Source: Bacillus rubiinfantis (GTDB lineage: Bacteria; Bacillota; Bacilli; Bacillales; Cytobacillaceae). Taken from it: a DNA stretch of 64,000 nucleotides. Positions 7,881 to 17,035 of the stretch are shown here, piece by piece. Position 1 is the first letter of the stretch. The number at the start of each line of letters is the position of its first letter. The notes under the pieces were generated by a model. The model worked only from the letters and a program-made list of their open reading frames with translations, made no database searches and was not told the DNA's origin. The stretch is taken from contig CCFE01000016.1 in the NCBI GenBank assembly GCA_000752035.1, positions 56,728-120,727 on the forward strand. Direction: 5' to 3'. The translations under genes and the position numbers were made by a program.

Positions 7881-8857
7881 TTAAAAATACACATTTTCTG
7901 ATTTTACTTCATCAATTGGAATTCGCTCCATCATATCCAATTTAAACAGTTTTTGGGAATGGATAGCTTTTAATCTTGGCATAAGCTGAAACCCCAGGAG
8001 ATGGCAAAACGCGAATGCTACTTCGCTTTGGCCGTGACTGTCTACATAATTCTTCTCAACCTCCATACTCGTACAATGCTTCAACACTCCTTCAATCATA
8101 GAAGCTACTTCTGAAGAAGAGCATGATTTTAGCTGAGAATAGATACAGGTTGAATGTTTAGCCACATGCCAGTAAATCATTACACCTCTACCTCTATACC
8201 GAATATGCCATTCAGTCATTAGATTTTGGTCCCACGCACCAAATTTCTTGGAATCTGAAGCACAGGAAGTTGTTCCTTCTCCACATATATCTGTCATTTT
8301 ATTTCGTAAAATGGCATTAACAATCTCAGCAATAGCGTTACGCAGATTATCTTTATCAATGTATTTTCGCCGAATATATAATAGGTCTTTATATTTTTCT
8401 CCATGTTCCCCATTTGAAACTCGCTTTAGCCCTGCATTTGTCCCCAAACCGTATAAACATAATATAAGCCTCTTCTGTATCAAATCTTTACTAATGACCT
8501 CTCTTGATGCAGCTGTTTTAAAAAGGTCTGTGAAGTTTACACGCAAATCAGCTTCCTTGAGGATATCTAGTAAACTCGTCATTGGCCATCGTTTCATAAT
8601 TTCAGCTTTTAGGCGTGATAGGTCCACTGGCTCCGGCACCGGATCAAAAGGAGAAATAGAAATTCGGCCGTTTCCATTTCCTTTTCCTTTTGCTAAAATG
8701 CGAACCTTATTATTTTTAGGGATTCCTTGATCTAAATTATTTAATGCCTTTTTATTTCCTCCTTTAAATTTGCGATAAACTCATCGGGATTAATAGGTTT
8801 TTTCAATGCTTTATAGTTCACTTCACGGTGCAGTTCAAAGTGGTACAAAATACTTTG
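7881..8857 (-). pseudogene. tnpA: Tn3-family transposase tnpA remnant (frameshifted, truncated at both ends)
   Basis: The 8639-7881 frame carries the Tn3 DDE-domain signature: ASDSKKFGAWDQNLMTEWH, then YWHV, CIYSQLKSCSSSEVASMIEG and VDSHGQSEVAFAFCHLLG. A typical TnpA is about 1000 residues; here it breaks off after HSQKLF and ends within 10 bases of the terminal repeat. Upstream, homologous sequence continues in the frame (KNNKVRIL) to about 8750, where a shift in an A-rich run moves it to the frame encoding HFELHREVNYKALKKP, which then stops at about 8858. Clearly non-functional. Confidence 0.88.
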
Positions 8858-9172
8858 TTACATATTTTTGTTACGTTGTTTATGCTAGATTGGCAGACAA
8901 AATATTATTTTTTACTCCATGTAACAGAAATGGTCGTTTTAGTTACGATGTTTTATTATAAATTCCATTTTATTAAAAATATTAAAAATTTTTAAATAAT
9001 AGAAGGAAAAATTTGTTACCGGAGAATTATTAGTATTATGTTACAAATTTATAAATTACTACCAAAATATCAAAAATTACTTTTTAAGAATGAAGTAATA
9101 GAAAGGAGAAAAGGTACTAGATTAATAGAGTCATTTTATGATATTGAAAATTCTAAAGAGGGAGTGTTCAAT

Positions 9173-9595
9173 TTGGTAAAAGGGAAAAAGAAATATTTAA
9201 TTTCATTTTTGTTAAGTTTTTGTATTTTTGGTGCGTTTACAATACCAGCATTAGCTGGTTCATCAAAACAAGACTGTTCATGGGCTGGTGTTCAATGTAA
9301 GCAAGTGAATGTTACTTACTTTACAAACAGCGCTCCAAAAGTCTTTTATTCAGATTCTATATACGCAATTTATGGGCAGTCACTTTCGGTGAGTAATAGT
9401 TCTACTGGGGCTTTTAATTTAGTAACACAATTAGTAGATTCAAGTGGTAATGTGTTTACTCCGGAAATAGCTTTTCACAATACAGTTTATGCTAAAGTAC
9501 CATGAGCTGGTTATTATAGGGTAAAAGTAACATGTAAGGACTCATCAACGATTCAATCAAGGTGTAGTGGTTTCGGACAGATTTCAACCCAATAA
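9173..9595 (+). pseudogene. Small secreted protein gene with in-frame TGA (Tn3 cargo)
   Basis: From a TTG start at 9173 behind AGAGGGAG the product has a clear signal peptide (lysine-rich start, hydrophobic core, cleavage near PALAG). The mature part has cysteines in DCSWAGVQCKQ. TGA at 9503-9505 interrupts the frame after A-K-V-P, but the same frame continues as AGYYRVKVTCKDSS to TAA at 9593-9595, which looks like the rest of the protein with two more cysteines. One base change would restore about 140 residues. No family recognised. The shorter product (about 110 residues) could still be made. Confidence 0.6.
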
Positions 9596-10002
9596 TACAT
9601 ACAAATATTTATTTAATGATTAGACGGGGAAGAGTAAAAAAAATATTATGGGGGATTATTTTTTTATTTATTATTTCGAATTTTCAATATTTCATTGACT
9701 CTTATTCCACTACTTTTAGGTAGCAGTTTTAAGTTCACAATGTAACGTAGATTTATTATTAGTTTTTTTGTAAGAAATTGAATCAGGACATGACCAACAA
9801 ATAGAGTTCATGTTAAGCAATTCTTTTGATTTTTATTATACTACGTCCTTCACCAGTTGAACGTAAGAACCAATTTTTAATTGCTAAATATAGAAATCGT
9901 ATATTTCTCTTTTATGTAGTTATACTAATATAGAAATGTTAGTTTAATTAAGACATTTAATTGAGAGTGAATATATTTTGAGGATAAGGGTGAGATCTGT
10001 AA
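9596..10002. other. A/T-rich intergenic stretch inside the Tn3 element
   Basis: About 400 bases without a supported reading frame, RNA or clear hairpin; presumably holds the promoter of the next gene. Confidence 0.5.
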
Positions 10003-10548
10003 ATGATTAGAAAATTTTATTTTATGATATCGATGATCAGTTTCATTATTTTATTATTAGCTAATGAAATGGTATATGCAAATCAAGTAAATACTCCTCC
10101 TTCTTTTGAGGAAAAGTTCACTGAAGTTGGATATAAACCTGTTAAAGATGCAGTCAAGGAGTTTGAAAATCACTTTAAACAAGATGTGAAATTCCCCAAA
10201 ATCAAACCTTCTCTTTCTTTCACACATGAATTCGGAAGATTTTATGAAGATAAGGAGTACGATACGAATGATTTCCTGTCAATTCATTTTGTAAATGAAA
10301 AATCACCCGAAAATAATTATAAAATAGATATTCGACCTTTAAAAAATAAATTGGTTTTCAAAAATAGTGGTAATCAAAAAGTATATACACTTAAAAATGG
10401 GCAAGAAGCAATTTATTTGAATGACCATATTATGAATTTTCTTGTTTTTGAAAAAGATAATTGGCAATACATGCTAGGATTAGATAAAAAGGTTTCTAAC
10501 AAAATAACACCTGAAAATTTGGTGCAAATTGCTAACTCGATTGAGTAA
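10003..10548 (+). CDS. Unknown secreted protein (Tn3 cargo)
   Basis: 181 residues. N-terminal signal peptide (about 1-26, cleavage near V-Y-A). The mature part is polar and lysine-rich. The second half (about 125-181: YTLKNGQEAIYL, a FLVFEKDNWQYMLG strand, then a C-terminal helix ITPENLVQIANSIE) has the strand-then-helix ending seen in DUF4367-like domains, a weak resemblance only. There is no lipobox. It lies inside the Tn3-family element with another signal-peptide gene, so it came with the transposon. Function not known. Confidence 0.65.
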   Translation: MIRKFYFMISMISFIILLLANEMVYANQVNTPPSFEEKFTEVGYKPVKDAVKEFENHFKQDVKFPKIKPSLSFTHEFGRFYEDKEYDTNDFLSIHFVNEKSPENNYKIDIRPLKNKLVFKNSGNQKVYTLKNGQEAIYLNDHIMNFLVFEKDNWQYMLGLDKKVSNKITPENLVQIANSIE

Positions 10549-10988
10549 AACATAAAAAGACATTTAAGCAATTCATATTTAACAAAACAACTTTTCGGAA
10601 ATTGGAATGAGATTCTACAGCGTAAAATTATGATAATTTTAAACAAATTGGCTAATTTTGTCTTAACGTACCTTTTTTTGACTTTAACTTAGAATATCAA
10701 TAGGACAGAACACCATCAGGAACAGGTTCAGTTTTTTCCAAAGGGGAGCACAAGTTTCTGTACTCCCTTTTTGCTATAATTGGGGTTGCAGCAACCATTT
10801 ATAAGCTTTCTATCGATAAGGTAAAAGCGTGGTTTCTACGTCAAAATGTTGGCCGTACCCCTTATAGGGCGCGATTGTTGTATAAAACTTAGATTTTTAA
10901 ACAACTTTATTTACCCCCATCCTACAGGATGGGGGTATGTGTATTGGAAGTATTTAACGTAAACAACGTAATTTAACCTTTGATATTT
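10549..10988. other. Non-coding right part of the Tn3 element with two hairpins
   Basis: No supported gene. Two terminator-like hairpins are present: 10742-10773 (GGGAG/CTCCC followed by Ts) and 10912-10937 (12-bp stem TACCCCCATCCT). No resolvase site could be identified. Confidence 0.5.
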
Positions 10989-11026
10989 CCTATTGCGGGT
11001 GGTGTCAGCTTCGCTGGTATTACCCC
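10989..11026 (-). repeat. Right terminal inverted repeat of Tn3-family element
   Basis: On the minus strand it begins GGGGTAATACCAGCGAAGCT and continues to GCAATAG, matching the left end. Confidence 0.9.
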
Positions 11027-11031
11027 AAATA
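11027..11031. repeat. Right 5-bp target-site duplication
   Basis: AAATA, identical to 7830-7834. Confidence 0.85.
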
Positions 11032-11077
11032 GGTAAAAAAATAATGGTAATGCCAAGACAGCAAGTTTAAGCAAGCA

Positions 11078-11119
11078 GAAAAAATCCGGTTCAAGCTGAA
11101 CAGCATGTTGAACCGGATT
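11078..11119 (-). terminator. Terminator of the DUF5068-type lipoprotein gene
   Basis: Inverted repeat AATCCGGTTCA/TGAACCGGATT with TTTTTT following on the minus strand. Confidence 0.85.
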
Positions 11120-11128
11120 AGCATCCCA

Positions 11129-12382
11129 TTATTTCTTCACAGGTAAATCGAAGGAAACAGTCTTCTCTTTAAATAACTCTTTGGCATTACTATCTTTAAG
11201 CGGGCCAACCTTTAGCTCAAATTCTTTAAAGATGCTAAACTCATCTTTTCTGAATAAGAAGACAGTAAGGAACTCATCTTTATCTCCAGGCTTGGAGGTG
11301 CCGCTGTAATTTGGCTCAAGCATACCTTGATTCAGCATCGTCCCACGATTCTTATCGATAAGTAGTTTCCTATCAACAAGAAATTTCTCAAATGGGGTAT
11401 TACTGCCATTTTCAATCGTCATCTTGACGGTTAAGGCCACTACTCCATTATCACCGAAGTCTGAAAAGCTCTTTTTATAAGCAGCCGTTGGGGTTACATT
11501 TGCATATTGCACACCGTTTAACGTGACTTTAACGCCATCAATTTCCTTTGTTTCGTTAATATCATTTTTTTCAAAAAACACTTCCTTATCTGCAATATTA
11601 TCTGTCACCATTTTATCTTGGTAAAGCTGAGATGATTTCGCAGATTTCTCCACACCTTTATCGTTAAAAGGAAGCTTGAAGACCGCGGGAGTCCCTAATT
11701 TTTTTGAAACATCATCATTAAGGAATAAGGCATCAATTTTTAATGTAGGCGAACTCAGCTTTTCAAATTGGGCCTTTGTCATTGAATGTGCGTTCATCCC
11801 AGTAAAGCTTTTCCCTTTAGAAAATTGGGAAACGTTCTTCGCACTTTTATCCTTAAGCCATTGATTTCGGTCAACAAGATGCTGTCTTGGTATGATATAA
11901 TCCATTCCGTCATCTGACTGTAATGTAACTCCTCCTGCATAGTACACATCTTGATCAGATTTGTTATCTAATGTCATTTTGTATGTAAGGATGTACCCCT
12001 CATCCTCACCATCGAAATTCGATTTGCTCGATTCATTCATATTTGTTACATGGACAATTTGATACTCATCAATCTGAACCGAAACATCATCACTATAGTT
12101 GTGTTTTAATTGAGGGTCTTTATTTGTATAAACAACTTCCACGTCGGCATTCAAATCTTCTTCTATATATGGATTCAGGACTGCACCATCGTCAACTTTT
12201 TGTTCAGTATTCGTTTCAACAGCTTCGTCCTCTTTTGGCTTTTCCTCAACATCTGTAGCCTTAGTTTCTTTTTTCTCCGCAGTTGCAGGCTTTGTCACTT
12301 CTTTTTTATCATCACTTCCACACGCACTCAATAAAAGGACAATTAGAACAAGCCAACAAAATGACAGTTTTTTGAATTCCAT
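11129..12382 (-). CDS. DUF5068-type lipoprotein
   Basis: 417 residues. Signal peptide with lipobox L-L-S-A-C near 17-21, then a Lys/Glu/Thr-rich linker (about 25-65). Two beta-rich modules follow, roughly 85-235 and 265-415, each with a VTLQSDDG- or VALTVKMTIEN-type strand, as in DUF4352/DUF5068 lipoproteins. Members are surface proteins of unknown role in Bacillus. Single gene with its own terminator; it starts beyond the right flank of the Tn3 insertion and is not part of it. Confidence 0.75.
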   Translation of the reverse strand: MEFKKLSFCWLVLIVLLLSACGSDDKKEVTKPATAEKKETKATDVEEKPKEDEAVETNTEQKVDDGAVLNPYIEEDLNADVEVVYTNKDPQLKHNYSDDVSVQIDEYQIVHVTNMNESSKSNFDGEDEGYILTYKMTLDNKSDQDVYYAGGVTLQSDDGMDYIIPRQHLVDRNQWLKDKSAKNVSQFSKGKSFTGMNAHSMTKAQFEKLSSPTLKIDALFLNDDVSKKLGTPAVFKLPFNDKGVEKSAKSSQLYQDKMVTDNIADKEVFFEKNDINETKEIDGVKVTLNGVQYANVTPTAAYKKSFSDFGDNGVVALTVKMTIENGSNTPFEKFLVDRKLLIDKNRGTMLNQGMLEPNYSGTSKPGDKDEFLTVFLFRKDEFSIFKEFELKVGPLKDSNAKELFKEKTVSFDLPVKK

Positions 12383-12533
12383 CCACTTTTCCCCCTCCTG
12401 CTAATTAATTACCATTAAGTATCATAGCATTTTACAGGGATTTTGGGGTTGTTTTGGGAAAAAATGGAGCAAAAGACCCAACTAACTACTCTGTTATCTT
12501 TAGATGTAGGCAATTTAGCATATTCCAAACAAA

Positions 12534-12562
12534 GGGCTGAAGTACATGTTGTACTTCAGCCC
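12534..12562 (-). terminator. Terminator of the kdgK end of the hexuronate cluster
   Basis: Perfect 13-base stem GGGCTGAAGTACA/TGTACTTCAGCCC with a 3-base loop, 46 bases after the kdgK stop. Confidence 0.85.
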
Positions 12563-12607
12563 CAAATCACTATTACAATTAGAACCAAGTTATTGTAAGC
12601 AAAACGT

Positions 12608-13630
12608 TTATCTTTCCAGTCGTGCACCATTATTACTTTTCATTACATTTCTAATGTCAGCTTGTGAAATCAAATTCAGATCTCCGCTAATCGTAAGTTT
12701 TAATACACTGGCTGCCAACCCAAACTGTACGAGTTCAGATGGTGAGTAATCATGTAGTAACCCGTGCAATAACCCCGCACCAAAGGCATCCCCAGCCGCT
12801 ACTCCTTCCATGACATGCATCTTGTAAGTAGGGGTTTCATAAAAGACACCGTCTGTTAATAATAAGGCAGTCCATTCACTATCTTCTACGGAATAGATAT
12901 TGCGTAAAATGCTGGCAACCATTTTACAGTTTGGATAATGCACTTGAACTTTTTCCATTGCTGCTTTGAAAGATTCTTTTTGTTCAATTCCTCGGGAATC
13001 ATCCCCATCAAAGGCTTTAATTCCGAGCGTAGCTTCAAAATCCTCATCATGTGCGATACATACAGTGACATACTCCATAATCTTACCCATAACAGTTTGT
13101 GCTTTTTCTGGTGTCCACATTTTACCCCGATAGTTCAAATCACAGACTACTGGAATCTCATGAGCCTTACAAAATTTACAAGCTTCTAATGCTGCATATT
13201 CCAACTCATCAGAAATTGCTGGAGTGATGCCGGAAAAATAGAAGTAATCTATGTCTTTAAAAATTTCATCCCAATTAAATTCGGTTGCTTTCATTTGTGA
13301 GAAGGCACTGTACGCCCGATCATAGACGACATTGGTTGAACGAACACTGGCTCCCTTTTCAAAGAAATAGATACCTAGACGTCCATTTCCGGTTAAAATT
13401 TTACTCGTATCAACACCGTATTTTCGCAATGTAGCTGTTGCAGTTTGACCAAGTAAGTTATCAGGAAATTTTGATAAATAAGCTACTTCATTTCCTAGCA
13501 GTGCTAGGGACACTGCTACATTTGCCTCAGCACCTCCATATGCTGCTTCAAATGTTTGTGTTTGTAAAATTCGTTCATTAGCCGGTGGTTTCAATCGTAA
13601 CATCATTTCACCAAAAGTTAGTACTCTCAT
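12608..13630 (-). CDS. kdgK: 2-keto-3-deoxygluconate kinase (PfkB family)
   Basis: 340 residues. The PfkB C-terminal signature is present as GVAAGDAFGAGLLHG, with catalytic D281. N-terminal GGAEANVAVSLALLG (about 32-46) is the sugar-binding glycine-rich region. The family phosphorylates KDG to KDPG with ATP. Its place next to kdgA and in a cluster with uxuA fits this assignment better than fructokinase. Starts 25 bases after kdgA, with GGAGTGGAG before the ATG. Confidence 0.88.
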   Translation of the reverse strand: MRVLTFGEMMLRLKPPANERILQTQTFEAAYGGAEANVAVSLALLGNEVAYLSKFPDNLLGQTATATLRKYGVDTSKILTGNGRLGIYFFEKGASVRSTNVVYDRAYSAFSQMKATEFNWDEIFKDIDYFYFSGITPAISDELEYAALEACKFCKAHEIPVVCDLNYRGKMWTPEKAQTVMGKIMEYVTVCIAHDEDFEATLGIKAFDGDDSRGIEQKESFKAAMEKVQVHYPNCKMVASILRNIYSVEDSEWTALLLTDGVFYETPTYKMHVMEGVAAGDAFGAGLLHGLLHDYSPSELVQFGLAASVLKLTISGDLNLISQADIRNVMKSNNGARLER

Positions 13631-13655
13631 TTGATTGTCTCCACTCCTTTAATCC

Positions 13656-14303
13656 CTAATTTGTTTTAATCTTTTTGTATTTTTCCATATATTGTTTAGC
13701 CACTTCAGTGACCTTGTCAAAGTCGCCAGTTGCCGCTGGTGCCAGCAGATTTCCACCAACACCGACACATATAACGCCAGCTTTGAACCATTCTTCCATA
13801 TTTTCTAGACTTACCCCGCCAGTTGGCATAATGTTCAAATAAGGGATTGGAGCTTTGTAAGCTTTGACAATGCTTGGACCAAAAGCACTACCAGGAAACA
13901 ATTTGACAATGTCCACCCCATAAGTCAGGGCAGTCTTCATTTCATTGATTGTCATACACCCAGGTAAATAAGGGATTTGATATAGATTACAGAGTTTTGC
14001 TGTTTCTCCATCGAAGCAAGGACTGACAACAAATTGCGCCCCCGCCATAATAGCCAGCCGAGCTGTTGTTACATCTAACACGGTTCCTGCACCAATCACA
14101 ATATCTTTGTTGTTAGCATACTCTCTGGCAAGTTCAGCAATGACTTGATCGGCTTGAGGGACCGTAAAGGTCAATTCAATCCCATTCATTCCTCCATTTA
14201 TAATAGCGTGACTTGCTTTTAAAGCTTCTTCTTTTGATTCACCGCGAATAACTGCTACTACGCCGGCCCTTTCCAATCTATTTAAAATATTGACTTTTTT
14301 CAT
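13656..14303 (-). CDS. kdgA: KDPG aldolase (2-dehydro-3-deoxyphosphogluconate aldolase)
   Basis: 215 residues. Class I aldolase with the Schiff-base lysine K134 in DIVKLFPGS and catalytic E43 in GIELTFT; VIRG at 18-21 and GAGTVLD near 71-77 are phosphate- and substrate-site motifs. Splits KDPG to pyruvate and glyceraldehyde 3-phosphate. It lies between the transporter and kdgK genes with 26-base gaps, so these three are probably cotranscribed. Confidence 0.92.
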   Translation of the reverse strand: MKKVNILNRLERAGVVAVIRGESKEEALKASHAIINGGMNGIELTFTVPQADQVIAELAREYANNKDIVIGAGTVLDVTTARLAIMAGAQFVVSPCFDGETAKLCNLYQIPYLPGCMTINEMKTALTYGVDIVKLFPGSAFGPSIVKAYKAPIPYLNIMPTGGVSLENMEEWFKAGVICVGVGGNLLAPAATGDFDKVTEVAKQYMEKYKKIKTN

Positions 14304-14329
14304 TTAAATCCTTCTTTCTCTTTAACAAT

Positions 14330-15694
14330 TTACGCAGCATCCTCAAGTTCATTCAAGTCCCTGCCAGTGGTGTCAGCTGATGCAAATGCGCTGATAAAGG
14401 CAGATAGGGAGAAGAAAATAACCATAGCCGCAAGTGGAATCCAGCTATTGGTAAAGGCTGCGACAAGCGCTGCAGCAATGACAGGACCAAATCCAGTAGC
14501 GATACATCCTGCAATTTCTTTTGCCAAAGCCATCAAAGTCATTCGATTTTTCGAACCAAACAGTTCAGCCAAAACAACATTTTCGAGAGCGAACATTCCT
14601 TGTACCCCAATATTCAACCCTAGTATTAAAGCGATAGTAATAATTGCTGGATTACCTGAATCAATCATCATCATCATTGGAATGGCAAAGATCGCCATTG
14701 CTAAAGATAATATCATGTACATCTTTTTCCTGCCGATTTTATCACCTATATACCCTACTATCGGAATTGTAATAAAGGATACTAGTGAAGAAATAATATT
14801 AGCATTTGTTGCAACAGTTTTTTCTAAAGCCAATATTGTTACAATATAACCTGCCATATATGTTTGTAATAACCCACTATTACCTGCTTGACCAAAGCGG
14901 AGACCTAAAGCAATAAGAAAGTTTCTCTTGCCATTTTTAGTTTTTGCTACGTTTGCTTTATTTTTAGACAAGTTAGCTCCTGAATGTTGTACTGCATTTT
15001 CTCTTTCTTCCATTAATAATTTTTTCTTTTCTTCCATAACTGGGCTTTCCTTAATATGCATACGAATGATAATTGCAGTAATCATTGTTAATAAAGATAG
15101 GAAGAAAGGAATTCTCCAGCCCCACGCAAGCAGCTGCTGTTCTGTTTGAACTGTCAAGATAATTGTCCAAACCAAGTTCGCTAATAGTGTTCCAGATGAA
15201 GTCCCTAAACAAACAAAACTACCTACTAAGCCACGTTTTGAAGGTTTTGCAAATTCAGCAACCATTACTCCAGCACCGCTAATTTCAGCGCCGGCCCCTA
15301 GTCCTTGAATAATTCGCAACACAATTAATAAAATTGGAGCTAAAATTCCTACTTGTTGATAAGTTGGTAACACACCGATTAGTGCGGTAGCGATACCCAT
15401 CATCATAATTGTGACAACGAGAACATTTTTTCTTCCTATTCTATCACCCATTCGTCCGAAAATATAAGCACCGACTAAACGGGCTACATAACCAGCTCCG
15501 TAGGTTCCCATTGCCATAATTAAGCCCATTGCAGGACTAGCTTCCGGAAAGAATATCTGATTAAATACGATTGCTGCAGCCAATGAATACAGTTGGAAAT
15601 CCATAAACTCCATTGCAGTGCCCAACCAGCCACTAGCAGTTACCTTAACTAACTCTTTAGTTGAAATTTGATAGTCAGTATCTTTATTTTTCAT
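14330..15694 (-). CDS. MFS transporter, metabolite:H+ symporter (MHS/ProP-like) type
   Basis: 454 residues, 12 predicted membrane helices. The loop 2-3 motif GRMGDRIGRKNVLV and the loop 8-9 motif GDKIGRKKMY are classical MFS signatures. The ASGWLGTAMEFMDFQLYSLAA start resembles MHS-family sugar-acid, proline/betaine and citrate carriers. In this cluster it probably imports the sugar acid that the enzymes break down. A cre-like site lies upstream. The substrate is inferred from context only. Confidence 0.82.
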   Translation of the reverse strand: MKNKDTDYQISTKELVKVTASGWLGTAMEFMDFQLYSLAAAIVFNQIFFPEASPAMGLIMAMGTYGAGYVARLVGAYIFGRMGDRIGRKNVLVVTIMMMGIATALIGVLPTYQQVGILAPILLIVLRIIQGLGAGAEISGAGVMVAEFAKPSKRGLVGSFVCLGTSSGTLLANLVWTIILTVQTEQQLLAWGWRIPFFLSLLTMITAIIIRMHIKESPVMEEKKKLLMEERENAVQHSGANLSKNKANVAKTKNGKRNFLIALGLRFGQAGNSGLLQTYMAGYIVTILALEKTVATNANIISSLVSFITIPIVGYIGDKIGRKKMYMILSLAMAIFAIPMMMMIDSGNPAIITIALILGLNIGVQGMFALENVVLAELFGSKNRMTLMALAKEIAGCIATGFGPVIAAALVAAFTNSWIPLAAMVIFFSLSAFISAFASADTTGRDLNELEDAA

Positions 15695-15770
15695 AATGCT
15701 CTCTCCTTATTTGTCTGACAAGACAAAGGTAATTAATCAAAAACAAAGCATTTTTCCACTATCCCCATTG

Positions 15771-15784
15771 TTAAAACGCTTACA
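15771..15784. promoter_or_regulatory. Putative CcpA cre site
   Basis: TTAAAACGCTTACA fits the consensus TGWAANCGNTNWCA at all but the second position. It lies about 77 bases before the transporter start, a position suited to catabolite repression. Confidence 0.55.
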
Positions 15785-15804
15785 AATACATCGGTACCAG
15801 CAGG

Positions 15805-15857
15805 TTATAAATCTGTCTGCGGTAACTAATTAATCAAAGGTAATAACAGCTTTTCTT
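15805..15857. repeat. Direct repeat copy 1 (duplicated 3' end of the dehydrogenase gene)
   Basis: 53 bases identical to 15969-16021. The repeated block contains the last nine codons and stop of the zinc dehydrogenase gene plus its immediate downstream sequence, so this copy is a non-coding scar of a 164-base-offset duplication. Confidence 0.9.
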
Positions 15858-15968
15858 CTTATCTGATCCTAGCAAGGGGCAAACTAATCAACTTATCATA
15901 TCTAGAAACATAAATATCAATCATAATTTGCCCGCTTGTTGTACTTTTCCATTACTTTTCTTTAGTAT

Positions 15969-16021
15969 TTATAAATCTGTCTGCGGTAACTAATTAATCA
16001 AAGGTAATAACAGCTTTTCTT
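15969..16021. repeat. Direct repeat copy 2 (native 3' end of the dehydrogenase gene)
   Basis: Exact partner of 15805-15857; covers the stop codon and last codons (K-A-V-I-T-F-D). Confidence 0.9.
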
Positions 16022-17016
16022 ACTTTCTCTGGTTCCTTATTAATTAAATCAAAGGCCTCTTGAATATCATGAATTGAAAATGTCTGCGTAACCACTCCAT
16101 CATCTGTTAGCATTCCTTCTTCTAACGCCTTAATAACTGGAGCAAACTGATAAGCTTGTAATCTTGAACCGTAAACTGTTAATTGTTTTTGCATGATTGG
16201 TTTCTGTGCAACTTGACAAGGTTCTGCAGACATTCCTAGAGGTACAATTGCACCAGCAACTGAAGCGAATTCAAAGCAATCCTCGAATGTTTTTCTTGTA
16301 CAAGCAGCATCGATGACCACATTTGCCCTCTCTTGATTTGTCCATTCGTCAAGCTTCTCGGCTAAATTTTCATTTACAACATTTACAACTCTGTCTGCGC
16401 CATTTAATTTGGCAAATTCTAAGCGGGAGTCTAATACATCTGAAATCATTACTGATGCTCCCTTAGCTTTTGCCATTCTTAAAATTAACTGCCCTATCGT
16501 ACCTGCTCCTTGAATTAACACAGTTTTTCCTAATTCCACTTTCGCCCTAGTTGTTGCATTTCCAGCAATCGTGTATGGTTCCGCTAATACAGCAGTTGTC
16601 CATGGAATATTTTTATTAATTTTATGTGCTTGTTTAACATCGATTTTTACATATTCCTGCATTCCGCCGTCGACATGGACTCCCGATACTTTTAAATCTT
16701 TACAAACATTAGGCATCCCTTGGCGACATGCATAGCACTTTCCACAATACGTAATTGGTTCTACCACAACATGATCACCAATTTCTAGTCCAGTCACCTT
16801 ATCACCTATTTCAGCCACCTCACCAACAAATTCATGACCGATCACTCGCGGTAATGTGGCAAACGGGTTTTGTCCGTGATAGATATGGTTGTCACTGCCA
16901 CAGATACCTGCAGCTTTAACTTTTATAATTACTTCAGTTGATTCCTCTGAAAGCGCTGGTCTTTCTACTTCTACTAACCTCAAATCCTCTTTTCCAAAAA
17001 CCTTTGCTGCTAACAT
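15994..17016 (-). CDS. Zinc-dependent sugar-acid dehydrogenase (L-gulonate/L-galactonate 5-dehydrogenase-like)
   Basis: 340 residues of the MDR superfamily. Catalytic zinc ligands C39, H61 and E62 (GHE motif) and structural zinc cysteines C91, C94, C97 and C105 are all present. NAD-binding GAGTIG near 170-175. Resembles RspB/LgoD-type enzymes that oxidise aldonates such as L-gulonate to fructuronate. Lies 19 bases after uxuA. With uxuB and uxuA beside it and no uronate isomerase gene, fructuronate would be produced by this enzyme. The exact substrate is inferred. Confidence 0.78.
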   Translation of the reverse strand: MLAAKVFGKEDLRLVEVERPALSEESTEVIIKVKAAGICGSDNHIYHGQNPFATLPRVIGHEFVGEVAEIGDKVTGLEIGDHVVVEPITYCGKCYACRQGMPNVCKDLKVSGVHVDGGMQEYVKIDVKQAHKINKNIPWTTAVLAEPYTIAGNATTRAKVELGKTVLIQGAGTIGQLILRMAKAKGASVMISDVLDSRLEFAKLNGADRVVNVVNENLAEKLDEWTNQERANVVIDAACTRKTFEDCFEFASVAGAIVPLGMSAEPCQVAQKPIMQKQLTVYGSRLQAYQFAPVIKALEEGMLTDDGVVTQTFSIHDIQEAFDLINKEPEKVRKAVITFD

Positions 17017-17035
17017 GTTAAAGCCCCCTACATAA

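Larger units (their letters stand above)
7835..11026. mobile_element. Decayed Tn3-family transposon with passenger genes
   Basis: The ends are inverted repeats of about 38 bp starting GGGGTA (7835-7872 and 10989-11026), differing at only a few positions, with an AAATA duplication on both sides. Inside are a frameshifted tnpA remnant and two genes for secreted proteins. There is no resolvase, so the 3192-bp element is not autonomous. Five-base duplications, ~38-bp ends and a long tnpA are the known Tn3-family hallmarks. An intact transposase elsewhere could still mobilise it in trans. Confidence 0.9.

Noticed and set aside
8248..8730. 160-codon rightward frame opposite tnpA
   Set aside because: Antisense shadow of the transposase remnant; no ribosome site or recognisable protein.
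9503..9505. TGA as a selenocysteine codon
   Set aside because: No selenocysteine-insertion hairpin recognised, and the flanking residues are not those of a redox motif. Nonsense mutation is simpler.
14367..14849. 160-codon frame opposite the MHS transporter
   Set aside because: Antisense shadow of a hydrophobic coding region with low-complexity composition.
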